A program made the translations under genes and the position numbers. Below the pieces are notes generated by a model. It was given only the letters and a program-made list of their open reading frames with translations. It did not search any database and had not been told where the DNA came from. Positions 8,776 through 16,955 of a DNA stretch of 64,000 nucleotides are shown one piece after another. The DNA is from Butyricicoccus pullicaecorum (lineage in GTDB: Bacteria; Bacillota; Clostridia; Oscillospirales; Butyricicoccaceae), in the NCBI GenBank assembly GCA_018366195.1, contig JAGZIN010000009.1, positions 1 to 64,000 of the forward strand, written 5' to 3'. Position 1 is the first letter of the stretch. Each line of letters opens with the position of its first letter.

Positions 8776-8975
8776 AAAAAAAGACGATATGGTTTCCATA
8801 TCGACCGAGCTGCGCAAGGCTGCAAGATAAAAGTAACCCCCGCAATGCCGATGCCACCCATTAAAATAACCTGCACGACTGAGCAGGTGGGTTTCCTATC
8901 TCGCACCGCTGTGCTTCCAACTTCCGTTTTTGATTCACGGGAGGCCTGCACTTGGAACGGGAAAGTATTCGGAAT
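8776..8975 (-). ncRNA. Structured non-coding RNA, possibly 6S RNA
   Basis: No protein can be supported here, but the minus strand has an RNA-like layout. A 5' segment GTGCAGGC can pair with GCCTTGCGC near the 3' end. Between them lies a large open region carrying a hairpin built from ACCCA / TGGGT around CCTGC / GCAGG. The unit ends in the hairpin CGATATGG / CCATATCG (AAA loop) followed by a T-tract at 8776-8783. A closing stem, a central bubble and a terminal hairpin of about 200 bases fit 6S RNA, and GGGGTTAC on the 3' side resembles E. coli 6S. The 5' end is uncertain: a TTGACA at 9010-9015 has only a weak -10 partner. Confidence 0.45.
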
Positions 8976-9059
8976 CCCGAAAACAAAATGTGGGTTTAAA
9001 ACGAATGGCTGTCAAACATCACAGGGGAGACAAAACAATATATTCAGGAAATCCGAGAA

Positions 9060-9344
9060 TTATTCTCCGTCTTCCTCATACATTTCTTCCACACGCTCCA
9101 TAACGATTGCAAAGATGCGGTCTGCTTCCTCGTCATCTTCCACAGAAACGAGAACCTCTTCGCCATCTTCCTCTACAACCTTCAGGATTACAACCTCGGC
9201 TTCCTCATCTACCGCAAGCTGCGCGGGAATGAAAGCCATATACAGCTGTCCGTCTACTTCAACGGTGTCGATATGTTCAAACTCAACTTCGTTTCCGTTC
9301 TCATCTGTCAAGAGAACGTAATTATTTTCTAACTCTTCGCTCAT
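9060..9344 (-). CDS. DUF1292 family protein
   Basis: This is a 94-residue, very acidic protein of the DUF1292 family, which is widespread in Firmicutes and of unknown function. Its start, MSEELENNYVLLTDENGNE, and the alternating acidic beta-strands are typical for the family, and the whole domain is present. A GGAGG lies ten bases upstream of the ATG. In relatives the gene often sits near ruvX or Fur-type genes, but here it stands alone between a putative ncRNA and the infC operon, which is divergent. Two candidate promoters precede it: TTGACA-18-TAAAGT at 9517-9546 and a closer TTGAAA-17-TATCCT. Confidence 0.88.
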   Translation of the reverse strand: MSEELENNYVLLTDENGNEVEFEHIDTVEVDGQLYMAFIPAQLAVDEEAEVVILKVVEEDGEEVLVSVEDDEEADRIFAIVMERVEEMYEEDGE

Positions 9345-9516
9345 AAAGCATGAACCTCCATGTAGTAAAGTCTATGCCGCACGGCGGCTCTTGATTCCTG
9401 CTATCATCAGGATACTCGAAATCCAATAAATTTTCAATGGGTTTTCAAGAAAAATTCATAAAATTTTTCTTGAGATTTCCAGTCACAGTAGTATGAGCAT
9501 GTCAGCTCAGGATAAT

Positions 9517-9546
9517 ACTTTACGCCCGCAGGCATACTCTTGTCAA
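9517..9546 (-). promoter_or_regulatory. Possible DUF1292 promoter
   Basis: Minus-strand TTGACA, 18-base spacer, TAAAGT. The leader that follows contains a perfect 12-pair A/T-rich hairpin at 9445-9473. Region 9345-9593 holds no other gene. Confidence 0.45.
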
Positions 9547-9593
9547 GTAGAATCAACAGTTTTCTTGTTTTTATATTTTTTCATTCAAAACAC

Positions 9594-9622
9594 TTGACAA
9601 GTCTCTTAAATTGCCGTATACT
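9594..9622 (+). promoter_or_regulatory. Promoter of infC-rpmI-rplT
   Basis: TTGACA, 17-base spacer, TATACT. About 200 bases of leader separate it from infC. Confidence 0.85.
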
Positions 9623-9629
9623 AAACCAG

Positions 9630-9816
9630 CAACAATAAAGCAAGATGCGCAGTTTGCCATCTTCACCCGCCGCTTTCCGCAAACGGGTCCACATCATTTC
9701 TTCCCTGCTGCACAGTTTGTCTTTTTGTAGCTGTGTATTTCTTTGCAGGCGTGGATTATGTTCGGACAGCGCGGCTGTCTTTTTTTTGTTAAATTTTCCG
9801 TTTTTATTCTAGGAGG
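9630..9816 (+). promoter_or_regulatory. infC leader with attenuator, probable L20 leader
   Basis: The leader ends in an intrinsic terminator at 9765-9787 (GACAGC, GCG loop, GCTGTC, eight T) that lies only 24 bases before the infC ribosome binding site. In Firmicutes this operon is repressed by ribosomal protein L20, which binds the leader and promotes termination. The position and architecture here fit that mechanism; the L20 binding site itself was not identified. Confidence 0.65.
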
Positions 9817-9826
9817 TGCGTTCGCT

Positions 9827-10345
9827 ATTAGCAGCATGGAACATCAGATCAATGAAGACATCCGAGACAAAGAAGTCCGCCTGATTGCCGACGACGGTGA
9901 GCAGCTCGGCATCGTTTCCGCACAGAAAGCCTTGGAGATTGCCATTGAAAAGGGTATGGATCTCGTCAAGATTGCGCCCCAGGCACAGCCACCAGTCTGC
10001 CGTATCATGGACTATGGCAAGTTCCGTTTTGAGCAGGCGAAGCGCGAAAAGGAAGCGCGTAAAAATCAGCGCGTTGTCGAAATCAAGGAAATTCGTCTGA
10101 CCCCCGGCATTGATGTCAATGACCTGAACGTCAAGGTTGGGCATGCACGCCGTTTCCTCAAGGGCGGCGACAAAGTCAAGGTTTCTGTTCGTTTCCGCGG
10201 ACGTGAGGTCACCCATTCCTCCATCGGTCTAGAGCTGCTTCAGCGCTTTGCAGAACAGTGTACCGAATTTGGTATCATGGAAAAACAGCCAAAGCTGGAG
10301 GGACGCCATATGCACATGTTCCTTTCCCCTAAGAAAGAGAAATAA
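9827..10345 (+). CDS. infC: Translation initiation factor IF-3
   Basis: IF-3 binds the 30S subunit and checks start-codon pairing. The protein is recognisable from INEDIRDKEVRLI, then LGIVSAQKALEIA and the linker and C-domain starting VVEIKEIRLTPGID. AGGAGG at 9811-9816 lies ten bases before an ATT codon at 9827, while the first in-frame ATG at 9836 is 19 bases away. An ATT start is therefore chosen, giving 172 residues. AUU starts are known for infC in E. coli, where IF-3 represses its own synthesis by rejecting them. A longer frame from 9743 runs through the terminator and is not real. Operon with rpmI and rplT. Confidence 0.95.
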   Translation: MSSMEHQINEDIRDKEVRLIADDGEQLGIVSAQKALEIAIEKGMDLVKIAPQAQPPVCRIMDYGKFRFEQAKREKEARKNQRVVEIKEIRLTPGIDVNDLNVKVGHARRFLKGGDKVKVSVRFRGREVTHSSIGLELLQRFAEQCTEFGIMEKQPKLEGRHMHMFLSPKKEK

Positions 10346-10406
10346 AAACCTTACAAGCTGCATCAGTTATTATTTGGATGCGACACATAGAGAGGAGTAA
10401 ACTAAA

Positions 10407-10604
10407 ATGCCTAAGATCAAAACGCACAGCGGTGCAAAGAAGAGATTCAAGGTTTCCAAGAGCGGCAAGATCAAGCGCGCTCATGTTGGCCGCCGTCACA
10501 TTCTGACCAAGAAGAATACCAAGCGCCTGCGTCACCTCCGCAAGGAAGGCTTTGCAGACAAGACAAACGTAGCAGAAGTAAAGCGCCTGCTACCTTACGC
10601 GTAA
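10407..10604 (+). CDS. rpmI: 50S ribosomal protein L35
   Basis: This 65-residue basic protein starts MPKIKTHSGAKKRFKVSKSG and contains HILTKKNTKRLRHLRK, both diagnostic of bL35. A GAGAGGAG lies before the start. It sits 61 bases after infC and 37 bases before rplT, in the order conserved across bacteria. It is complete and of normal length. Confidence 0.98.
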   Translation: MPKIKTHSGAKKRFKVSKSGKIKRAHVGRRHILTKKNTKRLRHLRKEGFADKTNVAEVKRLLPYA

Positions 10605-10641
10605 TTTCTTTTTACCAGAGATTTAAGGAGGCTAACATAAC

Positions 10642-10995
10642 ATGGCAAGAGTTAAGGGCGCGATGATGTCGCGTAAAAGAAGAAAGAAGATTCTGAAGCG
10701 TGCGAAGGGCTACTTCGGCGCAAAGTCCACTCATTTTAGAACTGCCAATCAGGCGGTTATGAAGTCCCTCAAGTATGCTTACATCGGCCGTAAGCAGAAG
10801 AAGCGCGATTTCCGCCGTCTGTGGATTACTCGTATTTCTGCGGCTTGCAAGGCTTGCGACATCAATTACAGCCGTTTCATGAACGGTCTGAAGAAGTCCG
10901 GCATCGAAATCAACCGCAAGATGCTGTCTGAGCTGGCAATCAACGACCATGCTGCATTCTGTGCACTGGTTGAGAAGGCAAAGGCTGCTCTTTAA
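10642..10995 (+). CDS. rplT: 50S ribosomal protein L20
   Basis: This 117-residue basic protein starts MARVKGAMMSRKRRKKILK and contains the core AYIGRKQKKRDFRRLWI, typical of bL20, which binds 23S rRNA early in assembly. In Firmicutes it is also the repressor of this operon through the infC leader. A AAGGAGG precedes the start. It is the last gene of the operon and is followed by a strong terminator. Confidence 0.98.
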   Translation: MARVKGAMMSRKRRKKILKRAKGYFGAKSTHFRTANQAVMKSLKYAYIGRKQKKRDFRRLWITRISAACKACDINYSRFMNGLKKSGIEINRKMLSELAINDHAAFCALVEKAKAAL

Positions 10996-11010
10996 TTCCA
11001 GCGTATTGCA

Positions 11011-11038
11011 AGAGGACACAATATGTGTCCTCTTTTTG
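11011..11038 (+). terminator. Terminator of infC-rpmI-rplT
   Basis: Hairpin AGAGGACAC / GTGTCCTCT with a five-base loop, followed by five T. Confidence 0.92.
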
Positions 11039-11061
11039 TTCCCCTACCATTTTTCTATCTT

Positions 11062-11097
11062 CAAAAAAACAGCACCGCGCATGCGATGCTGTTTTTG
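11062..11097 (-). terminator. Terminator of the GntR/ABC operon
   Basis: Hairpin AACAGCA / TGCTGTT with a GC-rich loop, followed on the minus strand by a T-tract. It lies directly after the permease stop codon. Confidence 0.85.
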
Positions 11098-11099
11098 CT

Positions 11100-11894
11100 T
11101 TATTCCAGATTCAATTTATTTTTCAGAATGTAATTCGTTGCAAAATAGAATACTGCACCCTGTACGGCTGAAACTGCAATTCCAATCCACATAAATGCAT
11201 GCATATTAACACTTCCCGAATGGAAAATTGCACCAAATATAAAATCCGTGATGCCGGGTGCATTGATGGTCAGGTTGGTCAGCATAGCGCCAATAAAGGT
11301 AAGTCCCGTATTGATTGCAATATACCATACGATTGACATTGCGACACGATGTTGATTGGACAAATGCCCCAGTGCAATCGCCAAGTAAATTTGACAGATG
11401 GAAGCCAAAATATCTGACAACATTCCAATTACGATTTCCAACAGAAGCAGTATGCTCTCACCGTTTATATAGGAAAAAATTTCTCTCAGTTCCGTGAAGA
11501 AATCATGTCCGACAAACGTGCCTGCACCTAAAATCAACACCGATGTGATTCCAACGATTCCCGACAGAATCGACATCAGGCTTGCACCCAATAGCTTTGA
11601 ACAGGTCAGCTGCCATGTCGGTACCGGCAAGGTAAACATCAAATACCCTTCCTGCCCCAATAAGCCTTTGTAAAAGCGCTGTACAATGACGACAAGGGTC
11701 ATCACAGCGACACTCACACACAAAGCGGTGTACAGCATGATTGCAGTAATCTGCGCCCAGCCATCTACATTTATCTCAGCAGAGGATCCCAGCATAAAAG
11801 CATTGATTGCCGCAACGACTAATATGGCACCATAAAGCGGCAGCAGCCCTTTCGAGAGCGATTTCAGCTCATACTTCATCAATTTTCCAAACAT
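11100..11894 (-). CDS. ABC-2 type transporter permease
   Basis: This 264-residue membrane protein has six predicted hydrophobic segments and starts MFGKLMKYELKSLSKGLLPLY, the usual opening of ABC-2 permeases of the YtrC/bacitracin-type group. It should form the membrane part of an exporter with the ATPase encoded just upstream. The start codon overlaps the ATPase stop by one base (TAATG). It is the last gene of a GntR-ATPase-permease operon. In such operons the substrates are often cell-envelope antibiotics or unknown lipids; nothing in this sequence decides the substrate. Confidence 0.88.
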   Translation of the reverse strand: MFGKLMKYELKSLSKGLLPLYGAILVVAAINAFMLGSSAEINVDGWAQITAIMLYTALCVSVAVMTLVVIVQRFYKGLLGQEGYLMFTLPVPTWQLTCSKLLGASLMSILSGIVGITSVLILGAGTFVGHDFFTELREIFSYINGESILLLLEIVIGMLSDILASICQIYLAIALGHLSNQHRVAMSIVWYIAINTGLTFIGAMLTNLTINAPGITDFIFGAIFHSGSVNMHAFMWIGIAVSAVQGAVFYFATNYILKNKLNLE

Positions 11895-12664
11895 TAAAAA
11901 TCTCCCCCCTGATAAGGTACTGCACGGAACACCTCACGGAACAGTTGGTCCACAGACTTTCCTTCTGTTTCTCGGATATAATCGACTGTATCATGTCTTG
12001 CAATCTGCCCATTCTGGAGGAATACAACCTCATCGAGCACCCGTTCAATATCTGAAATCAAATGTGTCGAAATCATGACCGTACCATTTTCATTATAGTT
12101 GGTCAAAATGGTATCCAGAATAAAGTCTCGCGCTGCTGGGTCAACACCAGCAATTGGTTCATCAAGCAAATACAATTGTGCTTTTCGGCTCATCACCAGC
12201 ACAAGCTGTACTTTCTCCTTTGTCCCCTTGGACATCGCTTTAATGCGGTCAAGCGGTCTGATATTCAATGCAGAAAACATTTCTGCGGCTTTTTGTCGGT
12301 CAAAATCGGCATAGAAGTCACTGAACAAATCCATAAGATCTACGGTTTTCATCCAATCTGCAAAGTACATGCGATCTGGAAGATAACTGATGATGGACTT
12401 GGTCTCTACGCCGGGCGCGTATCCATTGACAAGCAATATGCCTTCATTTGGTCGCAGCAGTCCATTCAAAAGCTTGATGAAGGTTGTCTTGCCCGAACCA
12501 TTGGGTCCCAAAAGACCAACAATTTTGCCACGTCCAATGTTGAGATTAATCTGGTCCAGTGCACGCTTTGCCCCATAGGACTTGCTAAGCCCCTGCACAC
12601 GAATCAGCATATCATCTTGTTTTCTTTCTGTTGCCAGAAAATCGTTTCGGATTTCTTCCATCAT
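11894..12664 (-). CDS. ABC transporter ATP-binding protein, YtrB-like
   Basis: This 256-residue ATPase has Walker A GPNGSGKT at about residues 54-61, Walker B LYLLDEP and the H-loop histidine in MISTHLI. The signature motif is degenerate: MSKGTKEKV in place of LSGGQ, which is common in YtrB-type exporters controlled by GntR regulators. The start overlaps the regulator's stop codon (ATGA). Two ATG codons are adjacent; the first has the better spacing from AAAGGGGG. It pairs with the permease encoded immediately downstream. Confidence 0.92.
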   Translation of the reverse strand: MMEEIRNDFLATERKQDDMLIRVQGLSKSYGAKRALDQINLNIGRGKIVGLLGPNGSGKTTFIKLLNGLLRPNEGILLVNGYAPGVETKSIISYLPDRMYFADWMKTVDLMDLFSDFYADFDRQKAAEMFSALNIRPLDRIKAMSKGTKEKVQLVLVMSRKAQLYLLDEPIAGVDPAARDFILDTILTNYNENGTVMISTHLISDIERVLDEVVFLQNGQIARHDTVDYIRETEGKSVDQLFREVFRAVPYQGGDF

Positions 12665-13029
12665 TGATTCCCCCTTTTGCGGTTTGTCAGCATTTCAGCA
12701 GCCTCCCGCTCTGTATAACCAATTGTAGCCATTCCGGTTACATAGAGCTCCATCTTTTCCTCTGCCAAGCAGCGCCGCACATTATCCACTGAATCTGCAT
12801 CCTCAGTCACCGTGCGCCCTGCGGTACGATTTGTTGTAACCAGCCCGTCCTGTTCCAACTGTGCCAATGCGCGCTGCATGGTGTTGGGATTGACCTTTGC
12901 TTCTGCGGCAAGCTCACGAACCGATGGCATTCTAGCGCCCAATGGATAAATGCCGGATACAATGCGTTCTGTCAGTTGCTCGGTCAGCTGTGTCCAAATT
13001 GGGCGGTCGTCTGTCAATTTCCATTGCAT
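12661..13029 (-). CDS. GntR family transcriptional regulator, YtrA subfamily
   Basis: This is a short GntR repressor of 122 residues with a winged helix (PSVRELAAEAKVNPNTMQRA) and no large effector domain, which defines the YtrA group. The start at ATG 13029 is chosen because the longer frame starts at a TTG that lies inside the GGAGGAGAGG ribosome binding site. It is first in the operon with its ABC transporter. A perfect inverted repeat directly downstream of the promoter -10 box is its likely operator, so autorepression is expected, relieved by an unknown ligand. Confidence 0.92.
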   Translation of the reverse strand: MQWKLTDDRPIWTQLTEQLTERIVSGIYPLGARMPSVRELAAEAKVNPNTMQRALAQLEQDGLVTTNRTAGRTVTEDADSVDNVRRCLAEEKMELYVTGMATIGYTEREAAEMLTNRKRGNQ

Positions 13030-13059
13030 CGTCAACCTCTCCTCCAATTATTGTATTGA

Positions 13060-13079
13060 TGTATTATTAGCTTAATACA
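13060..13079 (-). promoter_or_regulatory. Probable GntR operator
   Basis: A perfect inverted repeat TGTATTA-6-TAATACA starting at the base after the -10 box. Its position would block transcription of gntR and the ABC genes. Confidence 0.65.
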
Positions 13080-13108
13080 AATATACATTTCTTTCTATCG
13101 TTTGTCAA
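13080..13108 (-). promoter_or_regulatory. Promoter of the GntR/ABC operon
   Basis: Minus-strand TTGACA, 17-base spacer, TATATT. Confidence 0.85.
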
Positions 13109-13225
13109 GCATTTTTTTTGAACAAAATAAGCCCTTCTACAAAAAAGCAATTCTGTTGCTATATAGTGCTTTCATCAAAAAAATGATATAATAATAAAAA
13201 GAGGCAAACACTGAGGAGGTTTACC

Positions 13226-13963
13226 ATGCAAAAAGATAACTTCATACTCCGTAAACTCTATGAAGATGTAAAGCTTTCTGCTATGGAACGCGAAGTGCTT
13301 GACTATATCATCAACAATCTAGATGAAGCCATGCAGATTGGCGTCCGTGGAGTTGCACAAAAACGGTATACCTCTTCCACTACGGTTATCCGACTTTCCA
13401 AAAAATTAAATTATGATGGCTTTCGAGAAATGATTTATTCATTCAAAAATATGCTGACTCCGCCAGCATTACACTGGTCAGATGAACTGCATGATAAAAT
13501 TCACTTTTATCCTGACATCGATAAATTAAACCAATTTTTTGATATATTAGACCATAAAGGTTTTATTTGCATCAATGGACAAGGATATTCTCGTCTCATT
13601 GGTGAATATCTGGCAAATAAACTCATCAGCAGCGCCTGCACTGCAATTTTACAAGATAGCCTCGAAGCTGAAACCATTATCCGCAACTTTAAGCACAAGC
13701 TGGACGCAATGATTATCATATCAAAATCTGGTAATAATCTTTTCGCACTTGCAGCTGCCAAACAATGTCAAGAAGCCCAAATCCCAACAATTCTATTTAC
13801 CGGAAATCCAAATTGTGAATTAAAAACAAATTGTGATACCGTATTCATCATAAAAGATAATCACCCATTTGATATTGAAAATGTACAGTCAAACTATTTC
13901 TTTGGATACTGTATTTTAACATTTGAAGAACTTTTCGATCTCTATTATAAGCGCTTCCAATAA
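13226..13963 (+). CDS. RpiR/MurR family transcriptional regulator
   Basis: This 245-residue protein has the N-terminal RpiR helix-turn-helix (about residues 15-75, ending STTVIRLSKKLNYDGFREM) and a C-terminal SIS sugar-phosphate binding domain (about 100-240, with SKSGNNLFALAAAK and a preceding GQGYSR loop). RpiR regulators sense phosphosugars. It is convergent to the chbG-EIIBC-GH4 operon, so it is the natural candidate regulator of that operon. AGGAGG lies nine bases before the ATG. It is A/T-rich compared with its left-hand neighbours, like the sugar operon, which suggests that the whole locus was acquired together. Confidence 0.9.
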   Translation: MQKDNFILRKLYEDVKLSAMEREVLDYIINNLDEAMQIGVRGVAQKRYTSSTTVIRLSKKLNYDGFREMIYSFKNMLTPPALHWSDELHDKIHFYPDIDKLNQFFDILDHKGFICINGQGYSRLIGEYLANKLISSACTAILQDSLEAETIIRNFKHKLDAMIIISKSGNNLFALAAAKQCQEAQIPTILFTGNPNCELKTNCDTVFIIKDNHPFDIENVQSNYFFGYCILTFEELFDLYYKRFQ

Positions 13964-14110
13964 AATACCTCTATTTTCCTGCCCCATGACACAAATCTAT
14001 CATAAAATTCAAGTATATATTTCAGAATCTTAAAGTTTCATACTTTTTTGTTCCAATAGAAAATTCAACTGTTTTGAATGATTTTTATGGTATCGTTCCC
14101 ATTCTGTAAA

Positions 14111-14147
14111 AACAAAAAACCGAGGTTTTTAACCTCGGTTTTTTGTT
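14111..14147. terminator. Bidirectional terminator between rpiR and the GH4 gene
   Basis: Hairpin AAAACCGAGGTT / AACCTCGGTTTT with a three-base loop and T-tracts on both strands. It ends both convergent units. Confidence 0.9.
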
Positions 14148-14183
14148 TTGTGCGTTATTTCTCCATCTTCTAAAATCAAACTT

Positions 14184-15512
14184 TTACTTCAACTCATTCC
14201 AATATCCCTGATTGGCTTCTATCAATTCATCTAAAATCACTTTACCGACTGCATAAGAAGGAACCGTGCGATTGAGTAAGATTGCTTGTAACGCCGTCTG
14301 ATAAGAACCTGTTAATGCCGCTTCCACAGCCAGCTTTTCATATCCTTTCTGAGCCTCCATCAAGGATTTATGAAATTGCGGAATGTAACCAACTGCAACC
14401 GGCTCAATTCCATCTGCACCTACATAGCAAGGAACCTCTACCACAGCATCATGATTAAAGTTTCCGATTGCTCCATGGTTCATGGTATTGATTACAAAGC
14501 GTTCATGGGTGTTATTGATGATTGCATTTGCAATATTGACGATGTAGTTTCCATGCACACCTGTGCAAAGTGTACTATTTTTTGTTGTTCCTTCTGCGAT
14601 GCATCGCTCACAATCATCAAAAACAACTTTTTCCCGTACATCTAAAACATAGTTTGCACGTGTATAGTGCACGTCCATTTCTCTGACAATTTCATTGTGG
14701 AAATAGTAATAAGACATATAAACCAGCGGGAAGAACTGAGGATACGCCGCGAATCCTTCTATTGCATGCTGATACATCTCTGCCCAATAATTATCATGCT
14801 TATTTTCTGCCTCAGAATTCACCAGCTTAATATCTTCCCCCGAAAGAACACGCTCACGCAGTACAGGCAATAAATCCTGTCCATTTTTATCATAGATATT
14901 CGTAAACCAGCCAAAATGATTGAGACCAAAATACTTAAAGGTCAATTCCTCATGCGGAATTTTCAAGAAGTCTGCAATCGTTTCTTCTTGAGAAATCGGC
15001 ATATCACAGATACATAGAGCCTTTGCATTGGGATAGGTCCGATAAATCGCTTCTGAAATCATCGCTTCTGGATTGCTATAATTTAGAATCCATGCGTCTG
15101 GACACAGCTCCTGTGCCTTGCCCACGATATCCAAGATTGCTGGAATACAACGTAATGCAAACGAAAATCCACCCAATCCGCAAGTTTCCTGTCCTAACAA
15201 TCCATGTTTCAACGGAATTTTTTCGTCCTTTTCTCGCTGCTGATTGCAGCCTGGGCGAATCTGTACAAACAGGAAATTGGCATTTTGAAACGCTTCTTCT
15301 ATATTTGTGGTATAGGATACTTGCACATCAGCAGCATGCTCTTTTGCATATAACTGACAGAATTCTCCCGTTCTTGCAGCCCGACTTGCGTCGATATCGT
15401 AAAGCGAAATTTCATGCAGCTTCAGCTCTTCTCTGCGCGCAAGTAACACTGCCACAATTGCTGGGGTATAAGAAGAACCCGAGCCAACAATCACAAATTT
15501 ATTTTTTCTCAT
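14184..15512 (-). CDS. Glycoside hydrolase family 4, 6-phospho-alpha-glucosidase type
   Basis: GH4 enzymes hydrolyse phosphorylated disaccharides by an NAD+- and Mn2+-dependent redox mechanism. The 442-residue protein has the N-terminal Rossmann start FVIVGSGSSYTP, NYSNPEA at 144-150, and the signature CDMPIS at 169-174. In GH4, CDMP marks 6-phospho-alpha-glucosidases, whereas CNVP marks the beta-type. The metal ligands fit Cys169 and His199. It lies 21 bases after the EIIBC gene and is last in the operon. The physiological substrate is unclear because the first gene encodes a ChbG-type deacetylase. Confidence 0.9.
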   Translation of the reverse strand: MRKNKFVIVGSGSSYTPAIVAVLLARREELKLHEISLYDIDASRAARTGEFCQLYAKEHAADVQVSYTTNIEEAFQNANFLFVQIRPGCNQQREKDEKIPLKHGLLGQETCGLGGFSFALRCIPAILDIVGKAQELCPDAWILNYSNPEAMISEAIYRTYPNAKALCICDMPISQEETIADFLKIPHEELTFKYFGLNHFGWFTNIYDKNGQDLLPVLRERVLSGEDIKLVNSEAENKHDNYWAEMYQHAIEGFAAYPQFFPLVYMSYYYFHNEIVREMDVHYTRANYVLDVREKVVFDDCERCIAEGTTKNSTLCTGVHGNYIVNIANAIINNTHERFVINTMNHGAIGNFNHDAVVEVPCYVGADGIEPVAVGYIPQFHKSLMEAQKGYEKLAVEAALTGSYQTALQAILLNRTVPSYAVGKVILDELIEANQGYWNELK

Positions 15513-15533
15513 TTAGAGCCTCCCAAATCAATA

Positions 15534-16955
15534 CTATCCAATTATCTGATTTATCTCATTCATAATATAACGCACTTCTGAACCAATAATGATTTGAATG
15601 CTGGTATCCGATAGCTTCACTACACCACGGACACCCATCTGCTTAATTTTTTCCAAATTGAGCAGAGACGGATTCTTCACCTCAACGCGCAGTCGAGTCA
15701 TACAATTCCCGATTGTTTCAATATTAGATGCTCCACCCAGATTCTCAAGAATCTTCTTTGCCATATAAGCATAATTCTTATTTGACAAAGTTGCATTTTT
15801 TTCTTCCTCTGTTACTTCTTCTGTATCCACAAAATCATCTTCTCGTCCCAGTGTCTTGAGATTATATCTTGTAATCAGAAAACGGAATGTTAGAAAATAC
15901 AGAACAAAAAATACAATTCCTACGGGGATAATCAAAATCACATGACTTCCAAGCCCCCAATTGAGTACAAGATCAATGATATTGCCCCCAGAAGAAAATC
16001 CAATGCGAATACCCAAAAGATAACAAACAGCACCAGCAAGCCCAGTGTAAAGCGCATGTACCACATACAGCTGAGGTGCAACAAACATAAAGGAGAACTC
16101 AAGCGGCTCTGTAATTCCTGTGATAAATGATGTAATTGCAGCTGAACTCATAAGACCCTTGACTTCATTTTTACGTTTCTTTGCACATTGATACATTGCC
16201 AGTGCCGCTCCCGGCAAACCAAACATCATAACAACAAAAAACATGGACAGGAAAAGACCCGCAGAGGGATCACCAGCCAAAAATCGTGTCATTTCACCCG
16301 TTACCACATCTCCAGACGATGTTGTATAAGAGCCGAGGTTAAAATAGATATAGGAGTTAAATACATGATGTAATCCCACTGGTATCAACAGACGATTCAA
16401 GAATCCAAAAATAAATACACCTACTGCACCAAGACTTGCAATGCCCACAGCAAATATATCTAGAGCATTTTGAATAGATGGCCAAATAAAGCTCAATAAA
16501 TACCCCAGCGCAACTGTGAAAACCGGCGCAAGTGTAATAACGAATTTCTCTCCTGTAAAAAAATCAAAAATTTTAGGGGTTTTCCATTCTTTACTCTGAT
16601 TGAAAATCCATGCAGTAAAGCAGCCCACAATAATACCTGCAAAGATACCCATATTGATGGACTCGTCCAGAGCGAGCAGAGTAGATTTTAAGACCAGAAT
16701 AGACAGAAAGCTGGCAACAATTGGGGAAATCTTATCCTTTGCCTTGGCAAATGCAACGACTGCGCCAAATGCAAATAAAATGTCCATGTTCCCAAATACA
16801 ATATCTCCAGCAGCTTTTAGGAGCGGAAGATTGAACATATCTGGTGATGCAATACGGGACAAAATTCCTGCAATTGGCATTGCTGTAACCGGAACCAACA
16901 TAGACCGCCCCAGCTGTGCTAATTTCTTATTAAACCGATTCAATATACTCTTCAT
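15534..16955 (-). CDS. PTS transporter subunit EIIBC, glucose/maltose superfamily
   Basis: This 473-residue protein imports and phosphorylates a sugar. The EIIC membrane domain (about 1-375) has some ten hydrophobic segments and the substrate-site motif GITEPLEF. The EIIB domain (about 395-473) has the phosphorylated cysteine Cys418 in GNCMTRLR. No EIIA domain is present or encoded nearby, so it must borrow one from another system. Its start overlaps the chbG stop by four bases and has AAAGGAGG upstream. Incoming sugar phosphate would be passed to the GH4 enzyme encoded downstream. Confidence 0.92.
   Translation of the reverse strand: MKSILNRFNKKLAQLGRSMLVPVTAMPIAGILSRIASPDMFNLPLLKAAGDIVFGNMDILFAFGAVVAFAKAKDKISPIVASFLSILVLKSTLLALDESINMGIFAGIIVGCFTAWIFNQSKEWKTPKIFDFFTGEKFVITLAPVFTVALGYLLSFIWPSIQNALDIFAVGIASLGAVGVFIFGFLNRLLIPVGLHHVFNSYIYFNLGSYTTSSGDVVTGEMTRFLAGDPSAGLFLSMFFVVMMFGLPGAALAMYQCAKKRKNEVKGLMSSAAITSFITGITEPLEFSFMFVAPQLYVVHALYTGLAGAVCYLLGIRIGFSSGGNIIDLVLNWGLGSHVILIIPVGIVFFVLYFLTFRFLITRYNLKTLGREDDFVDTEEVTEEEKNATLSNKNYAYMAKKILENLGGASNIETIGNCMTRLRVEVKNPSLLNLEKIKQMGVRGVVKLSDTSIQIIIGSEVRYIMNEINQIIG

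Noticed and set aside
8845..9321. 158-codon plus-strand frame opposite DUF1292
   Set aside because: Ser/Thr/Pro-rich antisense shadow of the DUF1292 gene and of the putative RNA.
9743..9826. Extended infC frame starting 28 codons upstream
   Set aside because: It runs through the leader terminator, has no ribosome binding site and adds residues not found in IF-3.
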